NCBI RefSeq assembly: GCF_030272615.1
Contig: NC_081407.1
Location: 153,531,048 to 153,595,047, forward strand
Direction: 5' to 3'
DNA from: Cryptomeria japonica
Lineage: Eukaryota > Streptophyta > Pinopsida > Cupressales > Cupressaceae
Length of the DNA stretch: 64,000 bases
In this document: positions 35,795 to 47,170 of the stretch, in pieces
Numbering within the stretch: position 1 is the stretch's first letter
Layout of the letters: the number at the start of each line of letters is the position of its first letter
The notes under the pieces: model-generated
What the model was told of the DNA's origin: nothing
Databases searched by the model: none
The model's input: the letters and a program-made list of their open reading frames with translations, nothing else
Made by a program: the position numbers and the translations under genes

Positions 35795-36060
35795 AAATGC
35801 CATCAAATTTACCAAGAACACCATCATATGTGCCAAGAACGCTGCCAAATGGACCCAAAACACCTACTCTACACACCAGAAACGTTGTCAAACATATTGA
35901 AAACACTGACAAATGTGCCAAAAATGCCACAATACATACCAAAAATGCTAAAGTACAGACTGAAAGTGCTAAGGTACAAAAAAATATGAAAATAAAATTG
36001 ATAAGTCTCCCAAAAACGCCATTTGAGGTGTCAGACCGCCACAATAGAGACCAAGAACGT
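35795..36060 (-). repeat. 21-nt repeat array I of element D
   Basis: Minus-strand units such as TAGCATTTTTGGTATGTATTG and GGCAGCGTTCTTGGCACATAT, about 21 nt apart, between primer site and conserved leader. Decayed relative to array II and to E. Confidence 0.7.
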
Positions 36061-36160
36061 GATTTGGGAGCCCAAGAGAGCTAATCTGCACTTCGAAAGA
36101 GCTAATCAACCCGTCAATGAAATTTCCTGCAAGCAAACTTGTTAAAGATCAAAGGGGCTA

Positions 36161-36178
36161 GGCCCACGGTGGGTGCCA
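36161..36178 (-). other. Element D primer-binding site
   Basis: The minus strand reads TGGCACCCACCGTGGGCC, five bases inside the LTR, close to TGGCGCCCACCGTGGGGC of element E. Confidence 0.75.
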
Positions 36179-36183
36179 ATTAA

Positions 36184-37209
36184 TGTGATGCTAAAAATGT
36201 GCTATATAGAAGGCATACACATATAATGAGACAATAAAATGTAATTGAAAAGCTTAATTAAAAACTAGATTAGAAATGCAAACCATAAGCCTTCCTTGAA
36301 ATGTCCCATTTTCCTCTATTCTTGAGGACCTTGAAGGTGTTGGATTGATGAGCTCTCAATGGAGCAATGACCTCCAAAGTGGCAACTCAAGAGTTGACTA
36401 GCTATTTGATCATGATTTACTATGGAGATGATATGAAATGCATGATTTAAGAAACTAGATTAACATGCTATGATTAATCCAAAAGCTAATTGCTAGATAA
36501 TTGATATGCAAATTGCCTATAGTAATGATGCTAAGAATATGAATGCAAGGGGATCCTTATTGTTCCAAAATGGGGGATTTTTATAGGAATTCCAAGGCCA
36601 AAGGTGAGGTGACAGGAATCAACGGTCTAGATCTGATCTGAAGATAGCAAGGGCCAAGATTGAGGAAGTTGGAGAAGAGGTTGGAGGAAGGGACACTTGT
36701 CATCTCTATGGTGACAAGTGTCAAGGAGCCTTGCTCATGAGAGGGCAAGTGTCCAAGGGAGGAGACATGTGGCAAAAGTGCCACGTGTCTCAAGGGGAGA
36801 ATATCCACACCATAGGAGGTTAGGATAAGGAGGTTAGGATGTGCAAGATAGGGTAGGGTTAGGCAAACCCAAGGTTAGGTGGAATGGGTTAGGTTAGGTG
36901 GTTAAAAGTTAGGAGCCATGTGCTCATTTGAATTTAGAAATTCAAATAATTGGAAAATGATAATTAATCTCAACAAACTTGAGTTTGTTAATCTTAATTA
37001 GGGATTAGAAGAATTGATTTATATGGGGGGAAATTAATTAATCAAAGGGGGATATGAAATGAACTATATAAATAAATCATGTAGATTTATTTACTAGTAG
37101 ATGAATAGAGAAATTAATTAAATTGCTTGTGAATTCAATTAATTGGGAAGGGGAATTAATCAAATAACTGCGTATTTAATTAACTATCTTCAGACCATTT
37201 TTAGGTGTA
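36184..37209 (-). repeat. Element D 5' LTR
   Basis: Starts TGTGATGCTA like the solo LTR at 29197 and follows it closely until TTTTTAGGTGTA, where the match ends without the terminal TACA. The outer end is therefore altered and no target duplication is found. The 75-codon minus-strand frame inside is not a gene. Confidence 0.82.
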
Positions 37210-38256
37210 AAGAAGAAGAAATAAGAAGGCGTCTTGCAAAATGAATTGTATAGGATGTAGGTCTCATGTCAAACTCCCACATTTCAAAGGTGGCAATTGC
37301 ATATATGTATGCGTGTATGTATGAGCTTCCCCTTTATCATTGTTAATCTAAATTAATACATAAAATTTGACATGTTCACTCTTTAAATATTATGTTTGAG
37401 ATCTACTTTTTAAAGATGCTATCACATTAATATTTTTTGTTGAGATGTCTTAAAATAAAAGAAAAAAAATTAATTCAAAATTTTTACTTCATATTAAGTT
37501 GTCATTTAAATTTTTCATATAAGGAATAGAGAGAACCGTAATTTCATGCACCATAATTTCATGCATCCCAAGTTCTTAAAAGATATATTAGAATGTCATA
37601 AAATTTAAATACTTGAACATTAACAATACAATATTGTTAAATTATAAAAACAATTTAAAAATTAACTGAAAATATGTACATCAAGACATTTATTTCCCAG
37701 GCCTTTACATATTATCACATGATTATTTAAAGTAATCTACCTAATATAATATCAACATTAATCACTCGGTAGAAAAAACTTCAAACGGCTAATATTAAAC
37801 CTCGTACTATTCCGTGCCGTTACGTTACTAACATGGCGCTATCTGTACCGCTGAGTTATTTGTTGGAAACATTAATTTTCTTGTACATTTTAATTCCCAT
37901 CATTAATGTGTTTAACACTATAGACGGGATATTTTAAATCTGCACAATACAACTACTTTGATGTGTTGCTCATTTAATCTTGTCAATTTTTAGACATGCA
38001 CGAAGTTTAGTTAAATGTAAACTTGAAATTATTTTTCTTTTATTAAAAAATTGATGATATTTTCTAACATTCATATATTAGAAAAAAAAATTTAAAAATA
38101 GGTATGAATAGTTTTGGATGATGCAAGATTTGTTTAGTAATATCAATTATTTCTTTCCTATCTTATTGTCGTATGTTAAATTAATCGAAATTTAAGATTT
38201 TTTTAAAAGTTTTTTTCACTTTTAATTTTAAATATTTTCTTGTATAGATCAATGGA
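37210..38256. other. AT-rich intergenic DNA
   Basis: No gene. 37375-37510 is a diverged direct copy of 29037-29190. Confidence 0.5.
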
Positions 38257-38505
38257 ATGAAAATATTTTTTATTGCTTTTGTTTTTACTAATGTTGAAAT
38301 CTTTGTAATAATGAATGAAATGAAAATATTTTCTATTGCTTTTACTAATGTTGAAATCTTTGCAATAATGAATGAAATGAATATATTTTATATTGCTTTT
38401 GTTTTTACTAATGTTGAAATCTTTGCAAAAATGAATGGAATGAAAATATTTTCTAATGATTTTTTTTAACTAATGTTGAAATTTTTGCAATAAATTATGT
38501 GTTGT
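38257..38505. repeat. Tandem repeat, 63-bp unit, about four copies
   Basis: Units begin ATGAAAATATTTT (or ATGAATATATTTT) at 38257, 38320, 38377 and 38440; the second unit is 6 bp shorter. The repeat keeps a reading frame (TNVEIFAIMNEMKIF) on the plus strand, but there is no sign of a gene. Confidence 0.82.
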
Positions 38506-39912
38506 AAAATTTTAACTCTATTAATAATGCTTGTCTAATTGAAATAGCATTAGTATGGTGAGGTGGAGTGTTTGGGGAAAGATTTGAAAAATTTATTAAG
38601 AATCAAAGATTACAAATGTTGTGAATGACAAAAAAAGGCCCATAAGCAACTCATCTTTATGTTCAACAGAGCAATTTTTATATACATTTAGTTAAAAGAT
38701 AGATTTGTATCTAGTTGTGGTACTTATAATTAGTATATTTCATTTCAAGCTTTGTAATATTTCCAACTAGATTTTTGAAAGCCTTAGAATCCACATACTA
38801 GGTCACTTGTTATTACTTAAATTATTGTGATCACCATATGAGCTTCCCCCGAACTTCAATGTAAGGATTCTTGAACAACTTCTTCAAGAGAGTACTTTCT
38901 TTCATGGTTCTCGATCAATAGACATAAAAATGATTGATTAATGCATCCAAAAGCATAGCAAAGAGGGGATCAAAGGGCTTTATTTTATAGAACTGCAAAA
39001 GCTTCTTAACTACCCTAGTAAACACATTAGGCTCTATTGCCAAGCTCTACCACTAAAGACATTTCCACAAAGTTGGTAGATGGGCATGGCACATTGCATT
39101 TATAGAGAATAAGGAACCTAAGCAAACACGGTATGAAGATCACCTAGGTACTTTTTTATTCATTTAACCTAGCACATGAGTTCAATTGCAACTATATGAC
39201 TTTTTTTATTTACTCTTTTTGTATTATTGATTTCATGTTATGAATAATTGTAGCATGTGTTAGCCATCTTATGTAACATATAATGATTATGTCTTCTTCC
39301 TATGTTTTTTGAATTTATTCATACTTGGTATAGACATCATAGATTATAGTAAAAGTATATACAACTTTTATCTCTTCTCTTGATAATCAATAGGGTGTCA
39401 ATATATAATGTGACTCATGTTTGTACTCTTTTAGTGGCACTATCAATAAAAGAGGAATTTTTGGGGGGTACTATAAGAGAAATCTCTATAAATTTCATTG
39501 CATGAACCTTGTTGATCCAAGAGACTAAGAAAACAACAAATGTATGTTGATGACAACTCACAATTTGTTATTTCAACATGTCGCTTGTACTTGTTTTAAT
39601 ATCTTTATGGAAGCATATTATATTAGATTCTTATTTTGAGATCTTCAAGTTTTAATAGAATATATTTCCAAGGCATTTTTGCAAGCTATGTGTTTCTTTA
39701 CTTTTTGCAGTAGGCACTTAATTGTCTTTTAGGGTATTTGCACATCCTCTTGTTTTGGTGTAGGCTATAGTCTATTTGTAATTTTATAGTTACAATTCTA
39801 TTGAACTTTTTATCTTAGTATTCTACAATACATTTGTATTCACCTAAAATTGACCATTTATATTTGATCATTTTATCCCTAATTCATCCAATTTTCCATC
39901 CTCTATATTAAT
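38506..39912. other. AT-rich intergenic DNA left of element E
   Basis: No gene recognised. The last 80 bases resemble the start of a Gypsy LTR and continue at 58059 on the far side of E. Confidence 0.45.
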
Positions 39913-39917
39913 TTAAT

Positions 39918-41334
39918 TGTAGACGTATAAAAATGACCATATTCCTAAATGAATATTTTATGTTCATTTCTCTATTTAATTAAATCCAATTTAATTGAAT
40001 AACCCACATTCCTCAATTTAATTAAGTAAATTACTCAATTTATTTAAATTAAATTCACTATACCTCTTTTACCATTTAATAGAATAAATCATTTTATTCA
40101 AATAAATCCCCTATCCACTTTTTAATTAAATTCAAATTTAATTAAATAGTTATCCTAAATTGAATAAATCAAATTTATTTAATTTCCCCAAATTGCAACC
40201 AAATTGAAGTAAATTCATTTTATTTCAATTAAATCCTACATCTTCCACTTGCCTCCTAAATCCTATTCCTAAACCCCTTCTAGACTCTTCTAAACACTTC
40301 TAATTAGCCTAACCCATCTACTAAACTTTGTCACATCCCTAAGCAAGGGGAGGTCACTTCTCAAATCCTCAAAGTCTTTGAAAACCTTTAAAGGCTTCAA
40401 CCACTTAACTTTCCAAGTCTCCCAAACCATTAATGGTTAACTCAACCCTCTAGCATGATTAAAGAATTTCTTCTAACTCAACCTCCATGTAACCCAAAGG
40501 TCTCATCAAGCATTCATTGCTTTGACCATGGTTATCCCTTAATCATTTGCACAAGAGTTTATCTTTTGATTAAAACTTAATCCAATGGGTAACCCTAACT
40601 TAAGCTTAACCCTTACCCCCTAAGATAACCATGAGGTCTTCTCAGGCATTTAATGCCTCCAACCCCTTTTCTCAACCCACCCTATGTTGACATTTATCAC
40701 CATTTCATTGGTGCCAATTACAAACATGGATCCCCAACTTTCAAACTTAGCCCTTGATTAACTCTTTCAATCCTGACCATCCATTGCCTTGTTTTTGCTA
40801 TAAATAGAGCTCTCATTCCTCCATTTTAAGAACCAAGTCTTTATCATCATACTTATGCTCAAACACATTCAAGCTTTCATACCATTTTATGCTCATCATT
40901 TTAGCCTCTGTTTTAGATAGAAATTATTCTAAGTATGCATGTTTAGAGTACTTTCTTTATCATTTAGCTTAAATCAGGGACTAATATAGTATGCTAGGAT
41001 AGTCTTGTTTGCTAACCTTGTCATCTTATAACTAGTTTATTGCATTTATACGATCATGCATAGCTTAGGATGCATCTCATCTTAAAATCAACAAAAGCAT
41101 CCCTCGTTCTTGCATTTGTCATCCCTAAACCATTTTGCTCAGTGATCTGAGAGCAAAAACATTGGTTTGAGGGACCTTATGAGATAGAAAACCATGGAAC
41201 CAACCTTGGGAAGCTGAGCCATACTTCATGACTCCATAGCTTGCACCAAGAAGTTTTGTGGGTGTGTGGACAAGTCTCCCTAGAACTCCATTTTTCACAT
41301 TTTTAGTTCTATCCACCCGATTTTCCCGCATACA
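39918..41334 (+). repeat. Element E 5' LTR
   Basis: 1417 bp. TATA box CTATAAATAG at 40798-40807 is the likely promoter. Ends CATACA four bases before the primer site. The minus-strand 77-codon frame inside is chance. Confidence 0.95.
40798..40807 (+). promoter_or_regulatory. TATA box of element E 5' LTR
   Basis: CTATAAATAG, a good match to the plant TATA box, identical in the other LTR at 57522-57531. Confidence 0.65.
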
Positions 41335-41338
41335 TTTC

Positions 41339-41356
41339 TGGCGCCCACCGTGGGGC
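41339..41356 (+). other. Element E primer-binding site
   Basis: TGGCGCCCACCGTGGGGC, starting with the TGG that pairs with a tRNA 3' CCA; nearly the same as in element D. I do not name the tRNA. Confidence 0.8.
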
Positions 41357-41423
41357 ATTACCCCATATATCTAATTGGTTTTGAAATATAACCACTTTTG
41401 CAGGTCCGCGAAAAATGAGAATC

Positions 41424-41697
41424 AGCGCGTGGGAATCATTCCCTAGCGCATCTAGTCAAACAGCCTAGCGCATCCAATTCACTGTTCAGTGCATGGGGTC
41501 TATCATCTAGCGCGTCAAGTCTGTTTATTAGCGCATAAGAATATTAAAATTTTCCTGTAGGTCTCGCGTGGGAGAAAAACAAAGAAGTGCCTTTAGCACA
41601 CAGAGTAACGCATCCTGACAACAGTGTAGCGCTTCACCGATTTCTTTTAGCGCATCACAGATATTTTGTAGCCCGTATAGTTTGTTCTATAGCGCAT
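41424..41697 (+). repeat. 21-nt TAGCGC array I of element E
   Basis: Seven exact AGCGC(A/G)T cores plus degenerate ones, spaced mostly exactly 21 nt apart (for example units from AGCGCGTGGG to the next core, 21 or 22 nt). The DNA between cores is not conserved. Confidence 0.88.
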
Positions 41698-41939
41698 CAA
41701 AAACTGACAGAAATCACAATTTTAAAATCTGTAACCGGGAATAAAAAAATAGACTTGTTGAAGTCCACCAACCATCTAACATCTTTAACTTGTTTTCTTG
41801 CAGGATTCTAACAAAACTGTTGCAAATGGGAGCTTAAAATTTTAAAAATATTAAGAGAGTTAGGATTTTCACTAACTTAGTTAAGTTAGTTTAAATTTTT
41901 AAACTTCTTATATTCTTAAAAATTGATATCACTTATTTC

Positions 41940-42105
41940 CTTTGGGCTATAAAAAGAATCACTAAACCGAACATTTCTTGCTTTCATAGGAGAAAACCTA
42001 TTTTTGGGCTCTAAAAAGAACAAGACAAACATTTCTTTTTTTCTGCAAAAATAGAGCTATAAAAGGGAACCTCACCATCCTTTGGTGTATAAAAGGATTC
42101 ATCTT
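41940..42105 (+). repeat. Leader segment with repeated TATAAAA-like phrases
   Basis: GGGCTATAAAAAGAATC (41945), GGGCTCTAAAAAGAAC (42007), GAGCTATAAAAGGGAAC (42054) and GTGTATAAAAGGATTC (42086) look like an irregular tandem repeat. They resemble TATA boxes inside the leader; function unknown. Confidence 0.55.
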
Positions 42106-42369
42106 CAATTTTTGTGCAAAGGAAAGAACCTCACCTAAAAAGTTTTGTTGTAATCAAAGAGGGAAGTTATTCCCCTTTTGTTTACCGATTTTTCTTTTGT
42201 TGACCAAATCAAACCTTTTGCTTTGTTGACTTAGTTATTTCCTTAGATTAAATAATCACTGATTTGGGGAAGTAAAATTAACACCATGTTTTTTTGGAGC
42301 AACATCTCCAAGTAGAGGTTAGCAAATCACTGAATTGAAAGCTTAAAAAGAACCTTGTTTGCCTTGTCT

Positions 42370-43000
42370 CGAAAGTGGAAGGTATATGCTCTCCCCTTAA
42401 TTGAGTGATCAAAAAGCCAAACCACTCTTAAGCTTTCTGTACTTCAAGCAGTTACATCCTTTAGCAAGCCTGCCTTCCTGAGGAGTTGGAATCAACTCTT
42501 AAAGCCATTTATGGCCGGTGTGAAGGGAACGACCTAAGTGGGAAATGACTTTGACGCCAAGTGTTTCAACCCACTATAATCAAAAGTGGAAAGTGACGAA
42601 AGTCTTTTTCAACGGTTGCGCGCAGCGATTAGCCTTCCCCCGGTATCCTTGAGATACATAAAGCCTTTGTTCTAAAGGTTGGGAAGCCTCCTAAGGGAGT
42701 TTATCACTGACGACCGAACAGGAAGCCTAATTAAGAGCCATAGAAATAGAAACTTTGAACCAAGTCAGTAACCAAACATTTATAACATCATAGTGCAAGG
42801 GTGGGGAAGAATCCGCCCCCAAGATTACTCACCATATATCTCCCAAGATAACTACTCAATTGTGAAGCAATTCACTTTGAGTTAATTTCTGGCAAAAGGC
42901 AAAAAAACGGGCGCCCTCTAGGGGGTGACACAACTGTTTGAGCTGACGGAGTATCGAGACTAGTGGGCTATGATGTTATTTATGACCTTTGAATAAAGAG
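42370..43000 (+). other. Conserved leader of element E, shared with D
   Basis: Aligns with the minus strand at 35530-34890. GGGAACGACCTAAGTGGGAA begins at 42525; CGGGCGCCCTCTAGGGGGTGA near 42909 is an imperfect fold-back. No open frame. Possibly an RNA packaging or dimerisation element. Confidence 0.78.
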
Positions 43001-43223
43001 TCTTTCTGAAGTGTATTTTTCGTATCCAAACCTGTTAAAACATTGAGGATTTGAACACATCCTCGCAGAACATACACTTTTTGTTAGATTAAGCAAAAAT
43101 GGTAGTCCTCTTTGTGTTGTGCTTGCATTTACTACTTCAAAAAATCATCCATCAAGGCTAAAAAACTCACAATCAAATCCGAAAATTGCAGAAAAACCAA
43201 CCAAAGGAAAAATTAGGGCAGAT

Positions 43224-43595
43224 TAGCACGTGGGAACAACTCCTTAGCGCATAGGGTATTTTTGTTAGCGCATCCAAGCATCAAGTTAGTACGTTTGTTC
43301 AAAACAGTAGCATTTTATCCAAATTCCAAAACAATGTTAAACAATTAGCGCATCGAGAAAACAGTCTAGCGCGTTGAAGCATCAGCTTAGCGCGTGAAAA
43401 CCAAACTTTAGCGCGTAAGGTTGAACAGTTAGCGTGTCACAGACCCATACTAGCGCATAGCCTTTCAAAACAGACAAAAAAAATTTTAAACAGTCAAAAC
43501 TTTAGCACGTGGTTGGGGGCAGCCTAGCGCGTGTGGTCATTCTTTTAGTGCGTAAAGTAAATTTGGTAGCGCATCTTGTCTCTGTTTTAGCGCAT
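43224..43595 (+). repeat. 21-nt TAGCGC array II of element E
   Basis: Ten exact AGCGC(A/G)T cores. In 43349-43455 five successive units are exactly 21 nt (TAGCGCATCGAGAAAACAGT plus C and so on). Confidence 0.9.
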
Positions 43596-44063
43596 GACCA
43601 AAAGCAAAAAAGACAGGGGGCAAAACAGTGAGGAATTTTGAAAATTTTGAAAACATCTTTAGAAGCCTTTTTCCATCAACATCATTTTTCATCAAAGTAG
43701 AGTAGCAAAAACAAAACTTTAAAAGCTATTTCTTGAGCAAAGTTTGTGTCAAAACAAACGTTGTAAAAATCTGAAACTAATCGCACGATAAAACATATCT
43801 ATCCTATCATAATCCGGAAACCTCATCACAAGTATCAAAAGAATCCTTTACCATCTCATGGATTTCATCTCAAAAACACTTGTTTAAAATTTTTAGGTTG
43901 TCAAATCAAGTTTCCATATCGGGAGACTTTTATCCATATCATTTGACACGCTTTGTCGTGAAGGGGCATCTAAACCTTCACTTTGATAGAGTAAGACTTG
44001 AATTTTTAAAACAAGATCAACTAAATCCAAACAAATCGAAGGAAACCATTGAATCACTTATGC

Positions 44064-44450
44064 ATGACTAATCCCCATATTCTGAGAAGAAAGAATCTTT
44101 ATCGTAACATCACGTTGAAGAAACAACAACCAAGTTTTTCCAAATTCCTCAAAAGAAATAAGTTTTTATACATCAATCGTCAACTTTTCAAGTCTCATCG
44201 AACATTTCTTCATCACGTTCAATGCTATATCGAGAACAAATCCACTGAATTTGACAGGGAGCCTTTGAAAACTAGAGCATATTGCCAAAAATCCACATTC
44301 AATCAACGAATTAATCGCAGAGGAAAGATCAATCCAGCATTCTTACCCAATGAGTGCATCACTTACAACACACCCCGATTTGAACCACCAACCCCAGAAC
44401 TACATATTGAAGAGGATTTTGTCCCCTTTGTCACAGAAAGCTTCTACTAA
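44064..44450 (+). CDS. Upstream open frame before gag, unknown
   Basis: 129 codons from the first ATG, basic in the first two thirds, acidic and aromatic at the end (EEDFVPFVTESFY). Its stop TAA is separated from the gag ATG by a single G (TAAGATG). No domain recognised. Tat/Ogre elements are known to carry an additional frame before gag, so it may be its counterpart. It could equally be chance, or an N-terminal part of gag in a shifted frame. A preceding 63-codon frame (43880-44071) overlaps it. Confidence 0.45.
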   Translation: MTNPHILRRKNLYRNITLKKQQPSFSKFLKRNKFLYINRQLFKSHRTFLHHVQCYIENKSTEFDREPLKTRAYCQKSTFNQRINRRGKINPAFLPNECITYNTPRFEPPTPELHIEEDFVPFVTESFY

Positions 44451-44451
44451 G

Positions 44452-46309
44452 ATGCCTGTAACTCACTCTCAACTAAACAAACAAAGCGAAGCAACACCAG
44501 AATCAAGCATGACTCGAAGGTTATCTAATCCATTTAAAGGACCACATCTAGAAGAACCTGAAATCACGGAAGAACTCCTTCGAGAATGTCAAGAAAGCAC
44601 TTCCTTTCAAAAACTTGTAGAAAGACTCATGGAAAATGACAAAGAGAAGTATCTACTTATGCTCACAAGTAAAGGCGTTAAACTTCCTGAAGATTTAGAC
44701 GCAAACATCTTTAGAACCGGATCTTGACAATATGCATATCAAGAACAACAAAGAGAAGAGGAAACTCGTAACCTTGAACAAAACATACCTGAGCAACACA
44801 TTCCAAAACAACGTATACCAGAAATGCGTATACCCGAGCTAGAAACTCTAGAGCAAAATATACCATTTAACACACCTTTCCAGCTGAGAACTAATACAAG
44901 GGAAGAGTTTCTTCCTCGGCAAAATAATGCACCTTTGGTTGCTCTTACTCAACAAATGCAAATGTTACAAAGACAAATGCAAGACATGCAACAAGAGACA
45001 ACAGTGTGGTACTCATTAAATGAAATCTATCCTTATCCATTTGACAGAAGATTGAACATGGTGCCTTTTCCTCCAAACTCAAACATTCCCAAATTTGATA
45101 AATACGATGGGAAAAGTGATCCCCGAGATCATGTTCGAGAATTTTGCACAATGAATCTTGAATTCGCTCATGATGACACCTATCTGATGAGGTTATTCCC
45201 AAGAAGCTTGGGGGGACAAACAATGGAGTGGTTATCTAAGATCACACCTCCTATCAGATCATTTGATGAATTAGTCAACAAATTTATAACACAGTATTCC
45301 TATAACATTCAACATGCCATCACCATGCTAGACGTCTGTAATACCAAAAAAGAAAAACAATGAAACATTCATGGCATTCCTTCAACGTTGGCGCCGTATG
45401 GTTTCAAGATATCCTCGCGATATTCTTGAAAAGGAGAAAATGGAAATTTTCATCGACAACTTGAATAGTGAGATGAGTTACAGGCTCAAGCTCCAATGCA
45501 TACTGTCTTTCGCTAAACTGATTGAAAATGGTATTCAAGTGGAAGAAGGATGTGTCAAGAAAGGAACACTAAAATTCTTCAAAGAAGGAACAGGTTCATC
45601 AAAGTACAACAATCCAAACAACAACAACTTAGACAAATCTAGGTTTTGGACCATAAATAAAAACAATGGAAATGACGGTGACAATGAACCAAATGATCCA
45701 AAATCCAAGCAGCCCATGCTCACATTATCAAGAAATCCTCAAGCTACAAAAAATCCCAAAGGTGCTAACCCTAACACTAACGCTTGCGCACCTAATATCA
45801 ATCAACCAAATACCAATAACACAAACAATACCAACAATAACACAAATCGAGGAGCTAACAATAATTCATGGGGTACTACCAACACTTATCAAAAATGCAT
45901 CTACACACCACTGGGTCAATCATTGGAGTCAGCATTCAAAGAACTCCTGGCAAACAAGATTATCTCTTTACCCGCAATCAGCAACTACGCGCCACAAATC
46001 ACACCACCTTGGTGGAATGACTCACACTTTTGTGATTTTCATCGCAACAAAGGTCATCAAACAAATGATTGCATGAGATTGAAAAACATTGTTCAAGACA
46101 TGATTGATAGAGGTGATTTAACAGTAGATGGTCTCAAGACAAACGATGACCATGGAGCTTTCAAGAATCCTCTTCCAAACTATAACAAAGATGGAGCTTC
46201 CACTTCAAATGATACCCATGGGGCACGTATCAATCACGTTTACAATAACACCATTAATCATATATCAACTGTCGACAATCATGTAAACGTCATCACAATC
46301 CGAGACTAG
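44452..46309 (+). pseudogene. Element E gag
   Basis: Begins MPVTHSQ. A TGA near 44725 and a one-base frameshift in an A-rich run near 45355 interrupt it. The Retrotrans_gag core includes KYDGKSDPRDHVREF, ETFMAFLQRWRRMVSRYP and a Gln-rich stretch before it (QQMQMLQRQMQDMQQ). The nucleic-acid-binding finger CDFHRNKGHQTNDC has the C-H-H-C form typical of Tat gag proteins. An Asn/Thr-rich low-complexity segment (about 45770-45880) lies before it. Gag makes the particle and packages element RNA. Confidence 0.9.
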
Positions 46310-46552
46310 CATAATCATGAATCAGTCAACGTAACCACCAGAGCTCAAAAATATGTCTTGAAAGGACATATGTCAACAACAAACACCGTACCCAAACTTC
46401 AATATGATCTAGTCAGCCAACTGCGCAAAACTCCTGCTCAAATATCCATACTAGAGTTGCTAAAACTTTCGCCAAAACACAAAGACATATTGTAACAAGC
46501 ATTATTAGAAACAAATGTACCTCAAGATCTGGATACTGACAAATTCCAAACC

Positions 46553-47160
46553 ATGGTCGCTCATATGACGGGGCCTCATAATCTCACTTTTTCTGAGCAC
46601 GACAATATCTCATTAAGCCATCCACATAATACTCCTCTCCATATTGAAGTCATTGTCTATAAACATAGAATCAAGAAAGTATTAATAGATGGAGGAGATG
46701 GACTCAATATCTGTACCTTAAAACTTGTTCGTGCATTGGGCTTCTCTGAAGAGTCTATTGATCCCCGTAAAAAGATTACCATAAAGGCATATGATGATGA
46801 GGAAAGGTCATCTAAAGGAACCGTGATGTTGCCCATTCAAGTTGGACCAATGCAAAAAGATACTATATGTCAGGTCTTAGATATAGATCTTACCTACAAT
46901 ATTTTGTTAGGTCGACCTTAGATACATGAAATGCAAGCAGTGCCTTCTACGTATCACCGGTGTGTCAAATTTCCTTATAACGGACAAGAGATCTCCATAT
47001 CTGTTGATCACAATCCATTTCAACATTGTAATGCAATGGGGGCAGCCCAGGATAGTTTGGTTCCCCATAATAGGGAAAAGCAGAGATCCTCAACATCAGA
47101 TCTATAGACAGCAAAACCCGAATCATTATCTGGAAATTTCAAACAGCAAATGCAAATCAA
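46553..47160 (+). pseudogene. Element E aspartic protease
   Basis: VLIDGGDGLNICTL carries the catalytic Asp in a D-G-G setting usual for Tat proteases, and ILLGRP ends the fold. A TAG at 46919 stands where Trp is normal (GRPW). The frame continues with HEMQAVPSTYH and VKFPYNGQEI before a shift. It processes the polyprotein. Confidence 0.85.
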
Positions 47161-47170
47161 AGACTAAGGT

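Larger units (their letters stand above)
33905..37209 (-). mobile_element. Gypsy-type element D, 5' part, non-coding
   Basis: Reading the minus strand: LTR (37209 to 36184), primer site (36178-36161), 21-nt repeat array (36060-35795), leader block (35530-34890) homologous to element E, second 21-nt array (34690-33905). No gag-pol follows, so this is a truncated or non-autonomous relative of E. The left limit is the end of recognisable element sequence, not a proven end. Confidence 0.75.

Noticed and set aside
29197-37209. One full-length LTR element with LTRs at 29197 and 36184
   Set aside because: The left LTR has its own perfect AACAT duplication on both sides, so it is a solo LTR; the right one belongs to another copy with its own primer site.
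38257-38469. Small protein with TNVEIF repeats
   Set aside because: It follows from a 63-bp AT-rich tandem repeat; the frame ends in a poly-T run and no gene structure is seen.
41424-43595. CRISPR-like array
   Set aside because: The repeated core is only 7-8 bases, spacers are 13-14 nt, the setting is a plant retrotransposon, and there are no cas genes.
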